From: Vreelandella zhuhanensis
GTDB taxonomy: Bacteria; Pseudomonadota; Gammaproteobacteria; Pseudomonadales; Halomonadaceae
NCBI RefSeq assembly: GCF_009793355.1
Contig: NZ_WTKP01000004.1
Coordinates: forward strand, 62,001 to 126,000
Reading direction: 5' to 3'
DNA: 64,000 nucleotides
Of this stretch, positions 46,143-54,847 are shown piece after piece. A model generated the notes under the pieces. That model had not been told where the DNA came from, ran no database searches, and saw only the letters and a program-made list of their open reading frames with translations. How positions within the stretch are numbered: the first letter of the stretch is position 1; each line of letters opens with the position of its first letter. A program made the translations under genes and the position numbers.

Positions 46143-47066
46143 TCAGAGAGCGGGATGGTGCTCGGCCCAATGACGGGCGATATCCACACGTCGCGTCACC
46201 CAGACACGCTCATGAGCCTCGATATGATCGAGAAAACGCTGTAACGCGCGGAAGCGACCCGGGCGGCCGATCAACCGGCAATGCAAGCCGATGGAAAGCA
46301 TCTTGGGTGCTTCTTCGCCTTCGGCGTACAGGACGTCGAAAGCATCGCGCAGATAACTGAAGAAGTGATCAGCGGTATTGAAGCCCTGTGGCGAGGCAAA
46401 ACGCATGTCGTTGGAGTCCAGCGTATAAGGCACCACCAGATGGGAGTGCGTCCGGCCCTGGCTGTCCTTTTCCCGCGTCCAGAACGGCAGGTCATCCCCG
46501 TAATAGTCGCTGTCATACAAAAATCCGCCCTGGTCGAGTACCAGGCGACGCGTATTGGGGCTATCGCGGCCGGTATACCAACCCAGCGGCTTCTCGCCGT
46601 ACAGGTTCTGGAACACCTCGATGGCACGCTGCATGTGTTGGCGCTCCACCGCTTCCGGCACTTCCTGATAGTTGATCCAGCGATAGCCGTGACAAGCGAT
46701 CTCGTGACCCAACTCCTTGAAGGCATGCGCCACCTCGGGATTACGTTCCAGGGCCATGGCCACACCGAAGATGGTCAACGGCAAGCCGCGCCGTTCGAAC
46801 TCGCGCAACACACGCCACACCCCGGCCCGTGAGCCATACTCATAGATGGATTCCATGCTCAGGTGACGGTCGGGGAAGGCGGGCGCCCCCAGTATCTCTG
46901 AAAGGAATTGCTCGGAACCGCTATCGCCGTGCAGCACCGAATTCTCTGCGCCTTCTTCATAATTCAGCACGAACTGCACGGCAATTTTCGCCTTGCCAGG
47001 CCAGTTAGCATGAGGGGGAGTGCGGCCATAGCCGACCAGGTCACGGGGGTAATCGGGCGAATGCAT
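46143..47066 (-). CDS. puuE: PuuE-type allantoinase
   Basis: Hydrolyses allantoin to allantoate; this is the metal-independent, polysaccharide-deacetylase-fold type. The 307-aa protein starts MHSPDYPRDLVGYGRTPPHA, has LNYEEGAENSVLHGD, FGVAMALERNPEVAHA, the ELGHEIACHGYRW core, and the final GLHCRLIGRPGRFRALQRF. All agree with PuuE of Pseudomonas. ATG 47066 follows AAGGA by nine bases. The TTGTATACAA palindrome lies 50 bases upstream of the start. First gene of puuE-allE-allA. Confidence 0.95.
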   Translation of the reverse strand: MHSPDYPRDLVGYGRTPPHANWPGKAKIAVQFVLNYEEGAENSVLHGDSGSEQFLSEILGAPAFPDRHLSMESIYEYGSRAGVWRVLREFERRGLPLTIFGVAMALERNPEVAHAFKELGHEIACHGYRWINYQEVPEAVERQHMQRAIEVFQNLYGEKPLGWYTGRDSPNTRRLVLDQGGFLYDSDYYGDDLPFWTREKDSQGRTHSHLVVPYTLDSNDMRFASPQGFNTADHFFSYLRDAFDVLYAEGEEAPKMLSIGLHCRLIGRPGRFRALQRFLDHIEAHERVWVTRRVDIARHWAEHHPAL

Positions 47067-47115
47067 GAGGTAAGTTCCTTGCCGGTATGCGCTTTGAGAA
47101 ATTCTACCGAATGCT

Positions 47116-47125
47116 TTGTATACAA
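47116..47125 (-). promoter_or_regulatory. TTGTATACAA operator upstream of puuE
   Basis: A 10-bp perfect palindrome, the same core as in front of uraD, 50 bases before the puuE start codon. Candidate binding site of one of the GntR/FCD regulators encoded here. Confidence 0.6.
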
Positions 47126-47195
47126 CAAGAAGATAAACTGTACTCAAATAACCTGCAAGTTTACACGTAAGGATTGTTGACGTTGGGCAGGGTCA

Positions 47196-47945
47196 TCAAG
47201 AGTTCATGCCGAATATCTGATGCAGGTCGGGCGCTACCGCTTCTTCTTCGATGATGGAAAGCGAGGCCTCGATTTCCTTGAGATGATGATTCATGAACGT
47301 CCTGGCTTTTTCACCGTCGCCTTCGGCCAGGTAGTCGATCAGATCGTCATGGTCATGCGACTCACAGCCCAGATGCCCGGCGCTCCCGTAAACCGCGAGA
47401 ATCAACGATGAACGCGAACAGAGCTGGCCGACGAATGCCGCCAGGGTAGCGTTACCGGAAAGTTGTGCCAGGCGCTCATGAAATGCCGCAGACAGCTTGA
47501 TCGCCGTGCTCTGCTCACCGGTTTTGAGCGCTTCACGCTCGCGCTTGGCCATCTCGCGCAATTCGCTCACGTCCTGTTCGGTGATACGCCGCGCCACCTC
47601 CGGCATCAAGCCGCACTCGACCATTTGCCGGGCGGCGAAGACATCCCGCGCCTCACTGGCCGTCGGCCGTGTGACACTGGCGCCACGCCGGGGAGTAAGG
47701 GTTACCAGTTGCTCCAGCGCCAGGCGCTGCAGGATCTTGCGTATGCCCGTGCGACTGATATTGAAGACTTCTGTCAGGGCGTCTTCTCGCAACCTGGCTC
47801 CCGGGCGCAGCTGTTGTTCGATGATGGCATCGCTGATCGATCGATAGATCACTTCATGACGCTCGGTGCCATCGCCGTTCTTGCCCAGACGTCTAGGGCG
47901 CGCCTTGTTTTCTGCGCCATCCACCAAGTTGTTTTTCTGCTCCAT
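47196..47945 (-). CDS. GntR/FCD family transcriptional regulator, likely purine-pathway repressor
   Basis: A 249-residue regulator: winged helix at about 27-95 (RSISDAIIEQQLRPGARLREDAL and FNISRTGIRKILQRLALEQ), then an FCD domain with AARQMVECGLMPEVARRI, AFHERLAQLSGNATL, and CESHDHDDLIDYLAEGDGEKA whose His/Asp residues can bind metal or ligand. AAGGAG precedes ATG 47945. It sits between puuE and puuD and has a near-perfect copy of TTGTATACAA (8 of 10) ahead of its own start, so autoregulation and control of the purine genes are likely. Ligand (urate, allantoin or glyoxylate) unknown. Confidence 0.87.
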   Translation of the reverse strand: MEQKNNLVDGAENKARPRRLGKNGDGTERHEVIYRSISDAIIEQQLRPGARLREDALTEVFNISRTGIRKILQRLALEQLVTLTPRRGASVTRPTASEARDVFAARQMVECGLMPEVARRITEQDVSELREMAKREREALKTGEQSTAIKLSAAFHERLAQLSGNATLAAFVGQLCSRSSLILAVYGSAGHLGCESHDHDDLIDYLAEGDGEKARTFMNHHLKEIEASLSIIEEEAVAPDLHQIFGMNS

Positions 47946-47979
47946 GCCAGGACTCCTTGTATGCCTTATTCAACCATCA

Positions 47980-47989
47980 TTGTATACGC
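47980..47989 (-). promoter_or_regulatory. Degenerate TTGTATACAA site upstream of the gntR at 47196-47945
   Basis: TTGTATACGC matches eight of ten bases of the palindrome seen before uraD and puuE, about 35 bases from the regulator's start codon. Suggests autoregulation. Confidence 0.45.
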
Positions 47990-48047
47990 ATTGTAGGATG
48001 ACTATCACCGTGCGTCATTTGACGAAAAAATAGCCGCCTCGAAAACG

Positions 48048-48077
48048 CACACAGCCCGCCATGAGGCGGGCTGTGTG
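48048..48077 (-). terminator. Terminator after puuD
   Basis: CACACAGCCCGCC (48048-48060) and GGCGGGCTGTGTG (48065-48077) form a perfect 13-bp stem with loop ATGA. On the minus strand a T-rich stretch (GCGTTTTC) follows. Confidence 0.85.
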
Positions 48078-48095
48078 GCAGCGACTCCAGAGACG

Positions 48096-49319
48096 TCAAC
48101 GCTTGGACGATGACTCCGCCCAGGCTTGAATCACGGCACGTTCTTCCTCCGTCATGTTCGTCATGTTACCAAGCGGCATATAGCCACTCTCGACGACTTG
48201 TTGAATCTTGTCTTTCTGAAGGAAAATCTGCTCAATATTATCGTACGCCAAACCGGCTGGAGGCGCCGAGAAACCCGGCTGTGTCGGCGATTGTGAGTGG
48301 CAGGCAACACAATGCTGATCAATCAACGCCTTTACTTCCGTGATGTCCGGCCCACTTCCCGCCGCTTGGGCGCCAGAGGGCGCCGAGCTACTCGCCGGCA
48401 TACCCGCCCAGAAAGCCACTAGAATCAGGACGACACCGACTATCGGATAGGCAGGCTGTATCTTGCCCTGGTGCATCAATACAAAGTACTGACGAATCAA
48501 GGCACCGGCAAAGATGAACAACGTCATCAGCACCCAGGCATGCTCATGGGAATAAGCGAAGGAGTAGTGGTTGCTGATCATCAGCAACACGACCGGCAAG
48601 GTGAAATAGGTATTATGTACCGAGCGCTGCTTGCCACGCTTGCCGTCAAGCGGGTTGGGCGTTTCGCCCGCCTTCATCGCCTTTACCATGCGACGTTGAC
48701 CAGGAATGATCCAGAAGAACACATTGGCCGACATGGCGGTCGCCATCACGGCGCCGGTCAACAGGAAGGCGGCGCGTCCGGAGAACATCTGGGTGCTCAG
48801 GTAGGCCACCACCACCATCATGATCGCCACCGCGATACTCAAGAGGCCGTCACGTTCCATGTTCGGGCTGATACGTTTGCAGAGTTCGTTGTAAACGACC
48901 CAGCCCAGCAGCAGGAACGTCAATGCCAGAAGATTTGCCTGCCACCCCGTCAGGTTGGCGGCCCATTCCCAGTCACTGCCGGGGTTTACCAGATAGAAGC
49001 CCGGATTGACCATGTACAGGATGACGAACAGCGCGAAACCGGTTAACCAGGTGGTGTAAGCCTTCCAGAACGACCAGTGCAGGTCGTTAGGCAGCTTGGC
49101 AGGCGCGGTGGCGTACTTTTGATTGTGATAGAACCCCCCACCGTGAACCGCCCACATCTCGCCGAAGACGCCTTTTTCACGGTCTTCAGCGGCCTTGGGG
49201 GGTCTCAAGCCGTTATCCAACATCACAAAATAGATGGACTCGCCAATCCAGGCGATTGCCGCGATGACGTGTAGCCAGCGCAGCATGAAATTAGCAAATT
49301 CAATGAAATAGGCCTGCAT
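48096..49319 (-). CDS. puuD: Urate hydroxylase PuuD (membrane urate oxidase with cytochrome c domain)
   Basis: Oxidises urate to 5-hydroxyisourate without H2O2, feeding electrons into the respiratory chain. The 407-residue protein has about eight membrane spans; the N-terminal region reads FANFMLRWLHVIAAIAWIGESIYF, followed by the DUF989 urate oxidase core (LPNDLHWSFWKAYTTWLTGFALF). A C-terminal class I cytochrome c domain has the heme motif CVACH (337-341) and the axial Met in GYMPLGNMT. This is the Puu-type enzyme of Agrobacterium and relatives, not soluble uricase. It overlaps nothing and follows uraH by 44 bp. Confidence 0.95.
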   Translation of the reverse strand: MQAYFIEFANFMLRWLHVIAAIAWIGESIYFVMLDNGLRPPKAAEDREKGVFGEMWAVHGGGFYHNQKYATAPAKLPNDLHWSFWKAYTTWLTGFALFVILYMVNPGFYLVNPGSDWEWAANLTGWQANLLALTFLLLGWVVYNELCKRISPNMERDGLLSIAVAIMMVVVAYLSTQMFSGRAAFLLTGAVMATAMSANVFFWIIPGQRRMVKAMKAGETPNPLDGKRGKQRSVHNTYFTLPVVLLMISNHYSFAYSHEHAWVLMTLFIFAGALIRQYFVLMHQGKIQPAYPIVGVVLILVAFWAGMPASSSAPSGAQAAGSGPDITEVKALIDQHCVACHSQSPTQPGFSAPPAGLAYDNIEQIFLQKDKIQQVVESGYMPLGNMTNMTEEERAVIQAWAESSSKR

Positions 49320-49363
49320 GAGGGGAACCTCACCTCGTTTGATTATTGTTGGACGGACGGCCT

Positions 49364-49717
49364 TCAGCTACCGCGATACGTCGAGTAGGCGTAAGGCGAT
49401 AGCAATAACGGCACATGATAGTGCTGCGATGCATCATTGACCCCGAAGCGTAGCGGGATAACACTCAGAAAGCGCGGCTCCTCACCTTTCACTCCTTGGC
49501 GCGTCAAGTAATCACCTGCATGAAATACCAGTTCGTATTCCCCTATTACTAGATCGACACCTTCCAGTATCGGGGCATCGCAACGACCGTCATCATTGGT
49601 CTCGACTGTCTTGAGAAGCTGGCGTCGTTCAGCATCCAAACGATAAACCTCGATTTTAATGCCTTCTCCAGGGCGGCCCTGGGCTGTATCCAGAACATGA
49701 GTCGTAAGGCGTCCCAT
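49364..49717 (-). CDS. uraH: 5-hydroxyisourate hydrolase
   Basis: Hydrolyses 5-hydroxyisourate to OHCU. The 117-residue transthyretin-like protein opens with LTTHVLDTAQGRPGEGIKIEVYRL (conserved catalytic His), has ETNDDGRCDAPIL, and ends in the diagnostic YRGS tetrapeptide, preceded by YHVPLLLSPYAYSTYRGS with the second catalytic His. Start ATG 49717 follows GGGAG. First gene of uraH-puuD, transcribed divergently from the NCS2 permease. Confidence 0.96.
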   Translation of the reverse strand: MGRLTTHVLDTAQGRPGEGIKIEVYRLDAERRQLLKTVETNDDGRCDAPILEGVDLVIGEYELVFHAGDYLTRQGVKGEEPRFLSVIPLRFGVNDASQHYHVPLLLSPYAYSTYRGS

Positions 49718-49856
49718 CGGTTTCTCCCGTGCTTGTCTGACGAAGCCACCATCGGCGGCGCATCATTGGTATCAAAGTGGTTGAGCATGCAACATAGCAT
49801 CCTCCAACATAATGACGACACTGTTATCTCTTTAATTGCGACACTTCAAAGCTTTT

Positions 49857-49902
49857 TTGTATACACTTTTTGTTATATTTTCTACTAAATTTTTGTGTAC
49901 AG
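49857..49902. promoter_or_regulatory. Two TTGTATACAA-like sites between uraH and the NCS2 permease gene
   Basis: TTGTATACAC (49857-49866, 9 of 10) and TTGTGTACAG (49893-49902, 8 of 10) lie upstream of the permease start at 49941, and a third half-site (ATACAA, 49916-49921) is close to the ribosome site. The region is shared with divergent uraH, so both directions could be controlled. Confidence 0.55.
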
Positions 49903-49940
49903 TATTATTATTACTATACAACAACAATGGAGAGACCTTC

Positions 49941-51398
49941 ATGAGTGAAGCCTCAGCCTCTTCCGGCCAGCGGAAGCGAACCGATGAAAAGAACACTTCC
50001 CTGTTTGATTTCTACGGAAAACCGCGCTTTCTGAAGGCTCTCCCTCTCTCGCTTCAACACCTGCTTGCCATGATCGCCGGCGTGATTACGCCACCCATTA
50101 TCGTTGCCGGCGTGGTGGGTGCGAACATGGAAGAAAAACTGCTGCTCATTCAGATTGCCGTCCTGGCATCAGGGGTATGTACCGTCTTCCACCTTTATGG
50201 GGTGTGGAAATTCGGCGCACGCCTGCCGGCCATCTTTGGTGTGGGCTTTGCCTATGTGCCGACGTTGGTCGCGGTGGGGGCTCAGTACGGTATTGAAGGG
50301 ATTCTTGGCGCCCAGCTGATCGGCGGCATGACCATGGTCGTGGTGGGCTACTTCATCCAGTATATCCGCCACCTTTTTCCACCCGTCGTCGCCGGTACGG
50401 TGGTACTGGTTATCGGCTTGTCTCTTTACGACATTGCCATTCGCTACATGGCGGGCAGTGGCAACGTGAACGCACCCAATTTTGGCGACCCCATCAACTG
50501 GTTCGTGGCAGTGGTCACGCTACTCACCGTGTTGATTGCCGCTCAGTTCGGTAAAGGAGTGGTCAAGCTTTCCGCGATCATTGTCGGCATCGTCGTGGGC
50601 TATCTGCTGTCGCTCGCCTTGGGTATGGTCAGCTTCGGCAATGTGGTCAATGCGCCCTGGATCGCCGTTCCCAAGGTAATGCCCTTCGAGATGGAGTTTC
50701 ACGCCGCCGCTATCGCTTCCATGGTGGTCATCTGCGTGATCAATTCCGTGCAAACCATCGGCGATTTGTCCGCCACGACCGTAGGCGGTATGAACCGTGA
50801 GCTAAAGACCCAGGAATTGACCGGTGGCTTGCTGGGCAATGGTCTGACCACCACCATCAGCTCTTTCTTCGGTGCATTGCCGACCTCCACCTTCAGCCAG
50901 AACGTCGGTATCGTCGCGATGACCAAGGTCATCAGCCGTTACGTCCTGGCGCTGGCGGGTATCTTCATGATCCTGGCCGGGCTTAGCCCGAAGTTCGGGG
51001 CGATCATGACCACCATCCCCTACCCTGTGCTGGGCGGTGCGACCATTACCGTCTTCGGCATGATCACCATGACCGGCATCCAATTACTGGTCAAAGATGA
51101 GATGTCCGCCCGAAACATGACGATCGTGGGTCTCGCCCTGGCATTGAGTCTGGGCATCGCTTCGGTACCGTCGGCCATTGAGCAGTTCCCGGCAGTGTTG
51201 AGAGACCTGATCGGCGGCGCACCTATCGTGGTAGCGGCGATCACCGCCTTCACCCTTAACATCGTACTGCCTGATAAATCGCTTTCGGACGAGGCCAAAG
51301 AGCGCGAGGCGATTGCCAAGGCAGATGAAGAAGCCGCCAAGGCAGAGAGCGACAAACTGAAACAGAAGTTCTCCCAAAATAATGCCAATGCCGATTAA
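49941..51398 (+). CDS. NCS2 family nucleobase/urate:cation symporter
   Basis: Inner-membrane transporter of 485 residues with the 14-helix UraA/UapA fold. NCS2 landmarks are LQHLLAMIAGVITPPIIVAG, the loop GYFIQYIRHLFPPVVAGTVV, NSVQTIGDLSATTVGG, and the signature segment FSQNVGIVAMTKV. The context (divergent from uraH-puuD and with the same operator) points to urate or xanthine as substrate. The C-terminal 40 residues are a charged coiled tail rich in Ala/Glu/Lys. ATG 49941 follows GGAGAG by nine bases; the upstream frame extension is excluded because it runs through the promoter. Confidence 0.92.
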   Translation: MSEASASSGQRKRTDEKNTSLFDFYGKPRFLKALPLSLQHLLAMIAGVITPPIIVAGVVGANMEEKLLLIQIAVLASGVCTVFHLYGVWKFGARLPAIFGVGFAYVPTLVAVGAQYGIEGILGAQLIGGMTMVVVGYFIQYIRHLFPPVVAGTVVLVIGLSLYDIAIRYMAGSGNVNAPNFGDPINWFVAVVTLLTVLIAAQFGKGVVKLSAIIVGIVVGYLLSLALGMVSFGNVVNAPWIAVPKVMPFEMEFHAAAIASMVVICVINSVQTIGDLSATTVGGMNRELKTQELTGGLLGNGLTTTISSFFGALPTSTFSQNVGIVAMTKVISRYVLALAGIFMILAGLSPKFGAIMTTIPYPVLGGATITVFGMITMTGIQLLVKDEMSARNMTIVGLALALSLGIASVPSAIEQFPAVLRDLIGGAPIVVAAITAFTLNIVLPDKSLSDEAKEREAIAKADEEAAKAESDKLKQKFSQNNANAD

Positions 51399-51457
51399 GT
51401 CGATTGCCATAAGACCTGAGAAGAGACTACTGGGTTGGTTACGCCTGAACGAAAAGT

Positions 51458-51485
51458 GCCCAATTGGATGACAATCCAATTGGGC
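51458..51485. terminator. Bidirectional terminator hairpin
   Basis: GCCCAATTGGAT (51458-51469) and ATCCAATTGGGC (51474-51485) form a perfect 12-bp stem with loop GACA, between convergent NCS2 and ridA genes. On the minus strand the stem is followed by ACTTTTC. Confidence 0.75.
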
Positions 51486-51554
51486 CACTTCAGTCAGCAG
51501 TTAATAGAACCGCGACCAACCTCTTCTTCCTTACGCTACCCCCATGGCGTTGTC

Positions 51555-51920
51555 TTACTCTCCCTTCCCTGGAATGACAGCGGCAACCACTGAAATTTCC
51601 ACAAGCAGTTCAGGGCTGGCCATGCGGGCCTCGACGCAGGCCCGTGCCGGCGCCTGCCCTTCGGGCACCCAGGCATCCCAGACCCGATTCATCGCCTCGA
51701 AAAGCGCCATATCTTTCAGGTATAAAGTGGCAGAAAGCATGTGATTACGGTCGCTGCCGACGGATTCGAGAAGGGCGTCGACCTTGGCCAGCATCGTTTC
51801 GGTCTGGCCGGTGATGTCGGCATGGCGATCTTCGGCTACCTGGCCGCAGAGGTAAATCGTGTCGTGGTGTACGACGGCCCGGCTCATGCGGACGCCGGTT
51901 TCATGGCGAGAAATTGTCAT
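51555..51920 (-). CDS. ridA: RidA family enamine/imine deaminase
   Basis: A 121-residue RidA/YjgF/Rid-type protein that hydrolyses reactive enamine or imine intermediates. It has [38 protein letters not shown] and the arginine of [22 protein letters not shown], which binds the carboxylate in active Rid proteins. AGGAA lies before ATG 51920. Position at the end of a flavin-amine-dehydrogenase operon implies it handles an imino acid made by the dehydrogenase. Confidence 0.88.
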   Translation of the reverse strand: MTISRHETGVRMSRAVVHHDTIYLCGQVAEDRHADITGQTETMLAKVDALLESVGSDRNHMLSATLYLKDMALFEAMNRVWDAWVPEGQAPARACVEARMASPELLVEISVVAAVIPGKGE

Positions 51921-51949
51921 CTTGGGATTCCTGAAAAAAGTGGAAAGGA

Positions 51950-53353
51950 TCAGTTTGCGATATCTGCGAGTTCACCGATGGTCAAGGGCTTGATAGGTGG
52001 ACGGATATGGTAGTAACCGACAGCATCGATAGATTGATTGCTGCGCTCGGCGAGCACCTGGGAAACCGTCAGGCCGCAAAGGCGTCCCTGACAAGGCCCC
52101 ATGCCGGCCCGACAGAAAGCCTTTGCCTGGTTGGGCCCCTGGCAACCGGCATCTGCGATGTGGCGCAGCTCACCGGCGGTGATTTCCTCGCAACGGCAAA
52201 CAATAGTGTCATCCTCGGGAATAAGGAAGGACCGGGCGGGTTGATAGAGGACATCAAGAAAGGGCCGGATGGCTTGATGCGGCCCCAAGCGCCGACGAAT
52301 GGGCACCGCTCGCGTATCACACTCCCCTTCCTCCAGCTGACCCAGCTGCTTGGCAATCTGCAATACTGAAAGTCGTCCAGCTTCTTCCGCTGCCTGAGCA
52401 CCGGCAATGCCGCTTGAGTCACCTGCCACGAAGATACCGGCTCTAGAAGTTTCACCCCAGACATCGACGTGCGGATGCCAGCACTGCTGTTGCTCGTGCC
52501 AGCGGTGCTCGAGTTCCAACGCTCTCGTCAACTGCACGTTGGGTACGACGCCTTGGTGGACCAGAAGGGAGCGACAATAGAGCTTGTGATCAATCCCCTT
52601 ACGGCGATAGCACACCCTGTCTACATGGTCATCGTTACCCGACTCGGCTCTCAGGCTTTCTACCCCCGTGATATGTGGAACCCCCGAGCGCTTGAGTGTG
52701 CGCAGCAGGCCAACTCCCTTGAGAAGCAACTTGGGATTACGCAGCGCACCGGGGCTATATCGTGCTGCACGAAGGTAGTTGTCGCGAGGAGTGGTATCCA
52801 GTACAGCCTCGATCGGTACACCTGCGTGAGACAGCTGGCTGGCAATCAACAACAAGAGAGGGCCGCTGCCAGCCAGTACCAGCGGTGCCGGCGGCACCAA
52901 GGCACTATTCTTGAGCAGCACTTGAGCGGCGCCGCAGGTCATAACACCAGGCAGTGTCCAGCCAGCAAACGGTACGGGGCGCTCCTGGGCGCCGGTCGCA
53001 ATCAATAGTCTGCGAGCACGGACCTGCCGACTATGGCCATGATGAGAGACGCTCATCGTCAGATCGTCCTCGACATCCCATACCGAGGTGCCGGGCAGAT
53101 AGTTGGTGTGCGATGCCTGCATGGCCTCCAGCAGGAGCCGACCCTTGTAATAGTCGCTGCCCAGCACATCCTCGTCAGCTAACGGTGCTCGCCCGATAGC
53201 GCGGTAGATCTGTCCACCAGCCTCCTCTTGCTCATCGATCAGGACGGTGGCTAGCCCAAGTTGTCCCGCTTCTGCGGCGGCGGCCATTCCAGCGGGGCCT
53301 GCACCGATGATAGCAAGGTCATAACAATACTCGGTCGTGTCGCGGTCACTCAT
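51950..53353 (-). CDS. FAD-dependent oxidoreductase, opine-oxidase/D-hydroxyproline dehydrogenase alpha-like subunit
   Basis: A 467-residue flavoprotein of the HcnB/OoxA group. FAD site: [19 protein letters not shown]; second NAD-type Rossmann segment near the middle: [16 protein letters not shown]; the C-terminal third carries a BFD-like Cys set, [21 protein letters not shown] and [18 protein letters not shown], that can bind an iron-sulfur cluster. Members pair with a small 2Fe-2S subunit and a DadA-like subunit, both encoded next door. Likely substrate: an N-substituted or D-amino acid. It overlaps the small subunit by four bases. Confidence 0.85.
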   Translation of the reverse strand: MSDRDTTEYCYDLAIIGAGPAGMAAAAEAGQLGLATVLIDEQEEAGGQIYRAIGRAPLADEDVLGSDYYKGRLLLEAMQASHTNYLPGTSVWDVEDDLTMSVSHHGHSRQVRARRLLIATGAQERPVPFAGWTLPGVMTCGAAQVLLKNSALVPPAPLVLAGSGPLLLLIASQLSHAGVPIEAVLDTTPRDNYLRAARYSPGALRNPKLLLKGVGLLRTLKRSGVPHITGVESLRAESGNDDHVDRVCYRRKGIDHKLYCRSLLVHQGVVPNVQLTRALELEHRWHEQQQCWHPHVDVWGETSRAGIFVAGDSSGIAGAQAAEEAGRLSVLQIAKQLGQLEEGECDTRAVPIRRRLGPHQAIRPFLDVLYQPARSFLIPEDDTIVCRCEEITAGELRHIADAGCQGPNQAKAFCRAGMGPCQGRLCGLTVSQVLAERSNQSIDAVGYYHIRPPIKPLTIGELADIAN

Positions 53354-53682
53354 GTTGCTGTCTCCTGCCGGGGCTCATGGATATCGCGGGCACCGGCTTG
53401 GCGGCGAATCTGCATCCCATCGCGGACCTTCACCATGCAGCCCTGCTGATTGGCCACACCGTCTATGTCTAGCAGGCATTCGAAGCACACCCCCATCAGG
53501 CAATAAGGTGCCCGCGGGCTACCGCTTGTCGGCGTCGTGCGGGACGGTACCAGGCCAGCGATCAACACGGCCGCGGCGGCTGTGTCATAACTGTCCACCT
53601 TGAGTGCCTGGCCCTCCACGAAGACAGTCACCTGTTCGCCTGCACGCATGGGCAGACGTTCAAAGTGTGAAACGTTCGGCAT
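53350..53682 (-). CDS. Small (2Fe-2S)-binding subunit, HcnA-like
   Basis: A 110-residue ferredoxin-fold protein of the HcnA/OoxA-gamma type. The Cys motif is GSPRAPYCLMGVCFECLLDIDGV, continuing GCMVKVRDG, i.e. C-x4-C-x2-C...C as in plant-type 2Fe-2S domains. ATG 53682 follows GGAGG by six bases; the longer upstream frame overlaps the DadA-like gene. It overlaps the flavoprotein genes on both sides (4 bp downstream, 23 bp upstream), so the three subunits are tightly coupled. Confidence 0.85.
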   Translation of the reverse strand: MPNVSHFERLPMRAGEQVTVFVEGQALKVDSYDTAAAAVLIAGLVPSRTTPTSGSPRAPYCLMGVCFECLLDIDGVANQQGCMVKVRDGMQIRRQAGARDIHEPRQETAT

Positions 53683-54781
53683 GGAATACCTCCAGCGAAG
53701 GGTCGTACCGGTCGCTGGCAATCCAGTCAGCCAGCGGACCTTCATGAAAGGCCGCCAAGGTCACGCCACTGTGGCAAGTGACCAGGTACGCACCAGGACA
53801 GGAGGTCGATGCTTGATAGATGGGGTAGCCATCCGGTGTCATGACACGCAATGCTCCCCAGGCGCGGACCAGTTTCACATCGCGCAGCAAAGGGAACAGT
53901 CTGATGGCCCGATGGGCTATCTTTGCCATGACTTCGGTAGTGGTCCCGCTGTCGAAGCCCACGTCTTCCTTGGAATCACCGATCTGGACGGTGCCCTCAC
54001 CGGTCTGCCGGACATGCCCAGTGGGATAATCGAGGAAGGGACGAACCCGTTCGCCCACGAGTACTTGCCCACGGTTGGGCGACAACGGTGCAGACAGACC
54101 AACCTGTGGGGCCAGCTCACGATTACCCAGGCCGGCACAGAGCACGACCCGGGCACAGTCCCAGTCACCACCGGCATGGATACGGAAACCCTCAGGATGG
54201 GGTTCAATGGTTTCCACCCGTCCAGTGTTGTCGATGATGCCCCCCTGCGCCTTGAAGCGTTCCGTCATGGCACGCAGTAGCAGCAATGGGTTTACGTGGC
54301 CATCCTCTGGACACCAAGTGGCACCAGCTACCGTATCCCCTATTTCAGGAATCTTCTCCCGAACCTGCTTCAGGTCCAATGTTTCGTAGGGATAGTCTCC
54401 ACCTGCCGCTTCGTGCATTTTGCCCAGCATGCGGGCACGGGCGTCGAGCTCTTGTTCTGTCAGGCAGAGATACAAGCCTCCACGCTGCTGAAGCTGGACA
54501 TCGACTCCTGTGGAATCCTGAAGAGAAGCAGCGAAGGTGGGCCACAGCCGTGCGGATAGCCGAGTGATATCGGCATATTCCGGCAGGGTGTCTCCCTTTC
54601 CCTGCACCCATACCAGACCGAAATTCCCCCTGGAGGCACGCAACGCCACATCACCCTCGTCGAGCACAGCGACATGAAGCCCGTTGCGTTGTAGCCCTAG
54701 TGCGATTGCCATGCCGACCAGGCCGCCGCCTATCAGGCAGACATCGGCGATACGCGCCCCTTGCGTCGCTGTTTCCGTCAT
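53660..54781 (-). CDS. DadA/glycine-oxidase-like FAD oxidoreductase, beta subunit
   Basis: A 373-residue DAO-family flavoenzyme. The FAD-binding opening is DVCLIGGGLVGMAIALGLQ, followed by DEGDVALRASRGNFGLVWVQG; a substrate-side segment WCPEDGHVNPLLLLRAM and the final flavin loop YLVTCHSGVTLAAFHEGPLADWI are typical of opine-oxidase B, sarcosine-oxidase beta and D-amino acid dehydrogenase. It oxidises the C-N bond of the substrate in the membrane-associated complex with the other two subunits. GAGG precedes ATG 54781. Confidence 0.86.
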   Translation of the reverse strand: MTETATQGARIADVCLIGGGLVGMAIALGLQRNGLHVAVLDEGDVALRASRGNFGLVWVQGKGDTLPEYADITRLSARLWPTFAASLQDSTGVDVQLQQRGGLYLCLTEQELDARARMLGKMHEAAGGDYPYETLDLKQVREKIPEIGDTVAGATWCPEDGHVNPLLLLRAMTERFKAQGGIIDNTGRVETIEPHPEGFRIHAGGDWDCARVVLCAGLGNRELAPQVGLSAPLSPNRGQVLVGERVRPFLDYPTGHVRQTGEGTVQIGDSKEDVGFDSGTTTEVMAKIAHRAIRLFPLLRDVKLVRAWGALRVMTPDGYPIYQASTSCPGAYLVTCHSGVTLAAFHEGPLADWIASDRYDPSLEVFHAERFTL

Positions 54782-54847
54782 GGTGAATCCTCGCGTCGTT
54801 CCGGGAAATTCGATGAGCCCGACCGAATGGCCGGGCCATGAAACGTA

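Noticed and set aside
45155..46360. 401-codon open frame on the plus strand
   Set aside because: Antisense to allA, allE and puuE, which are complete and in operon order.
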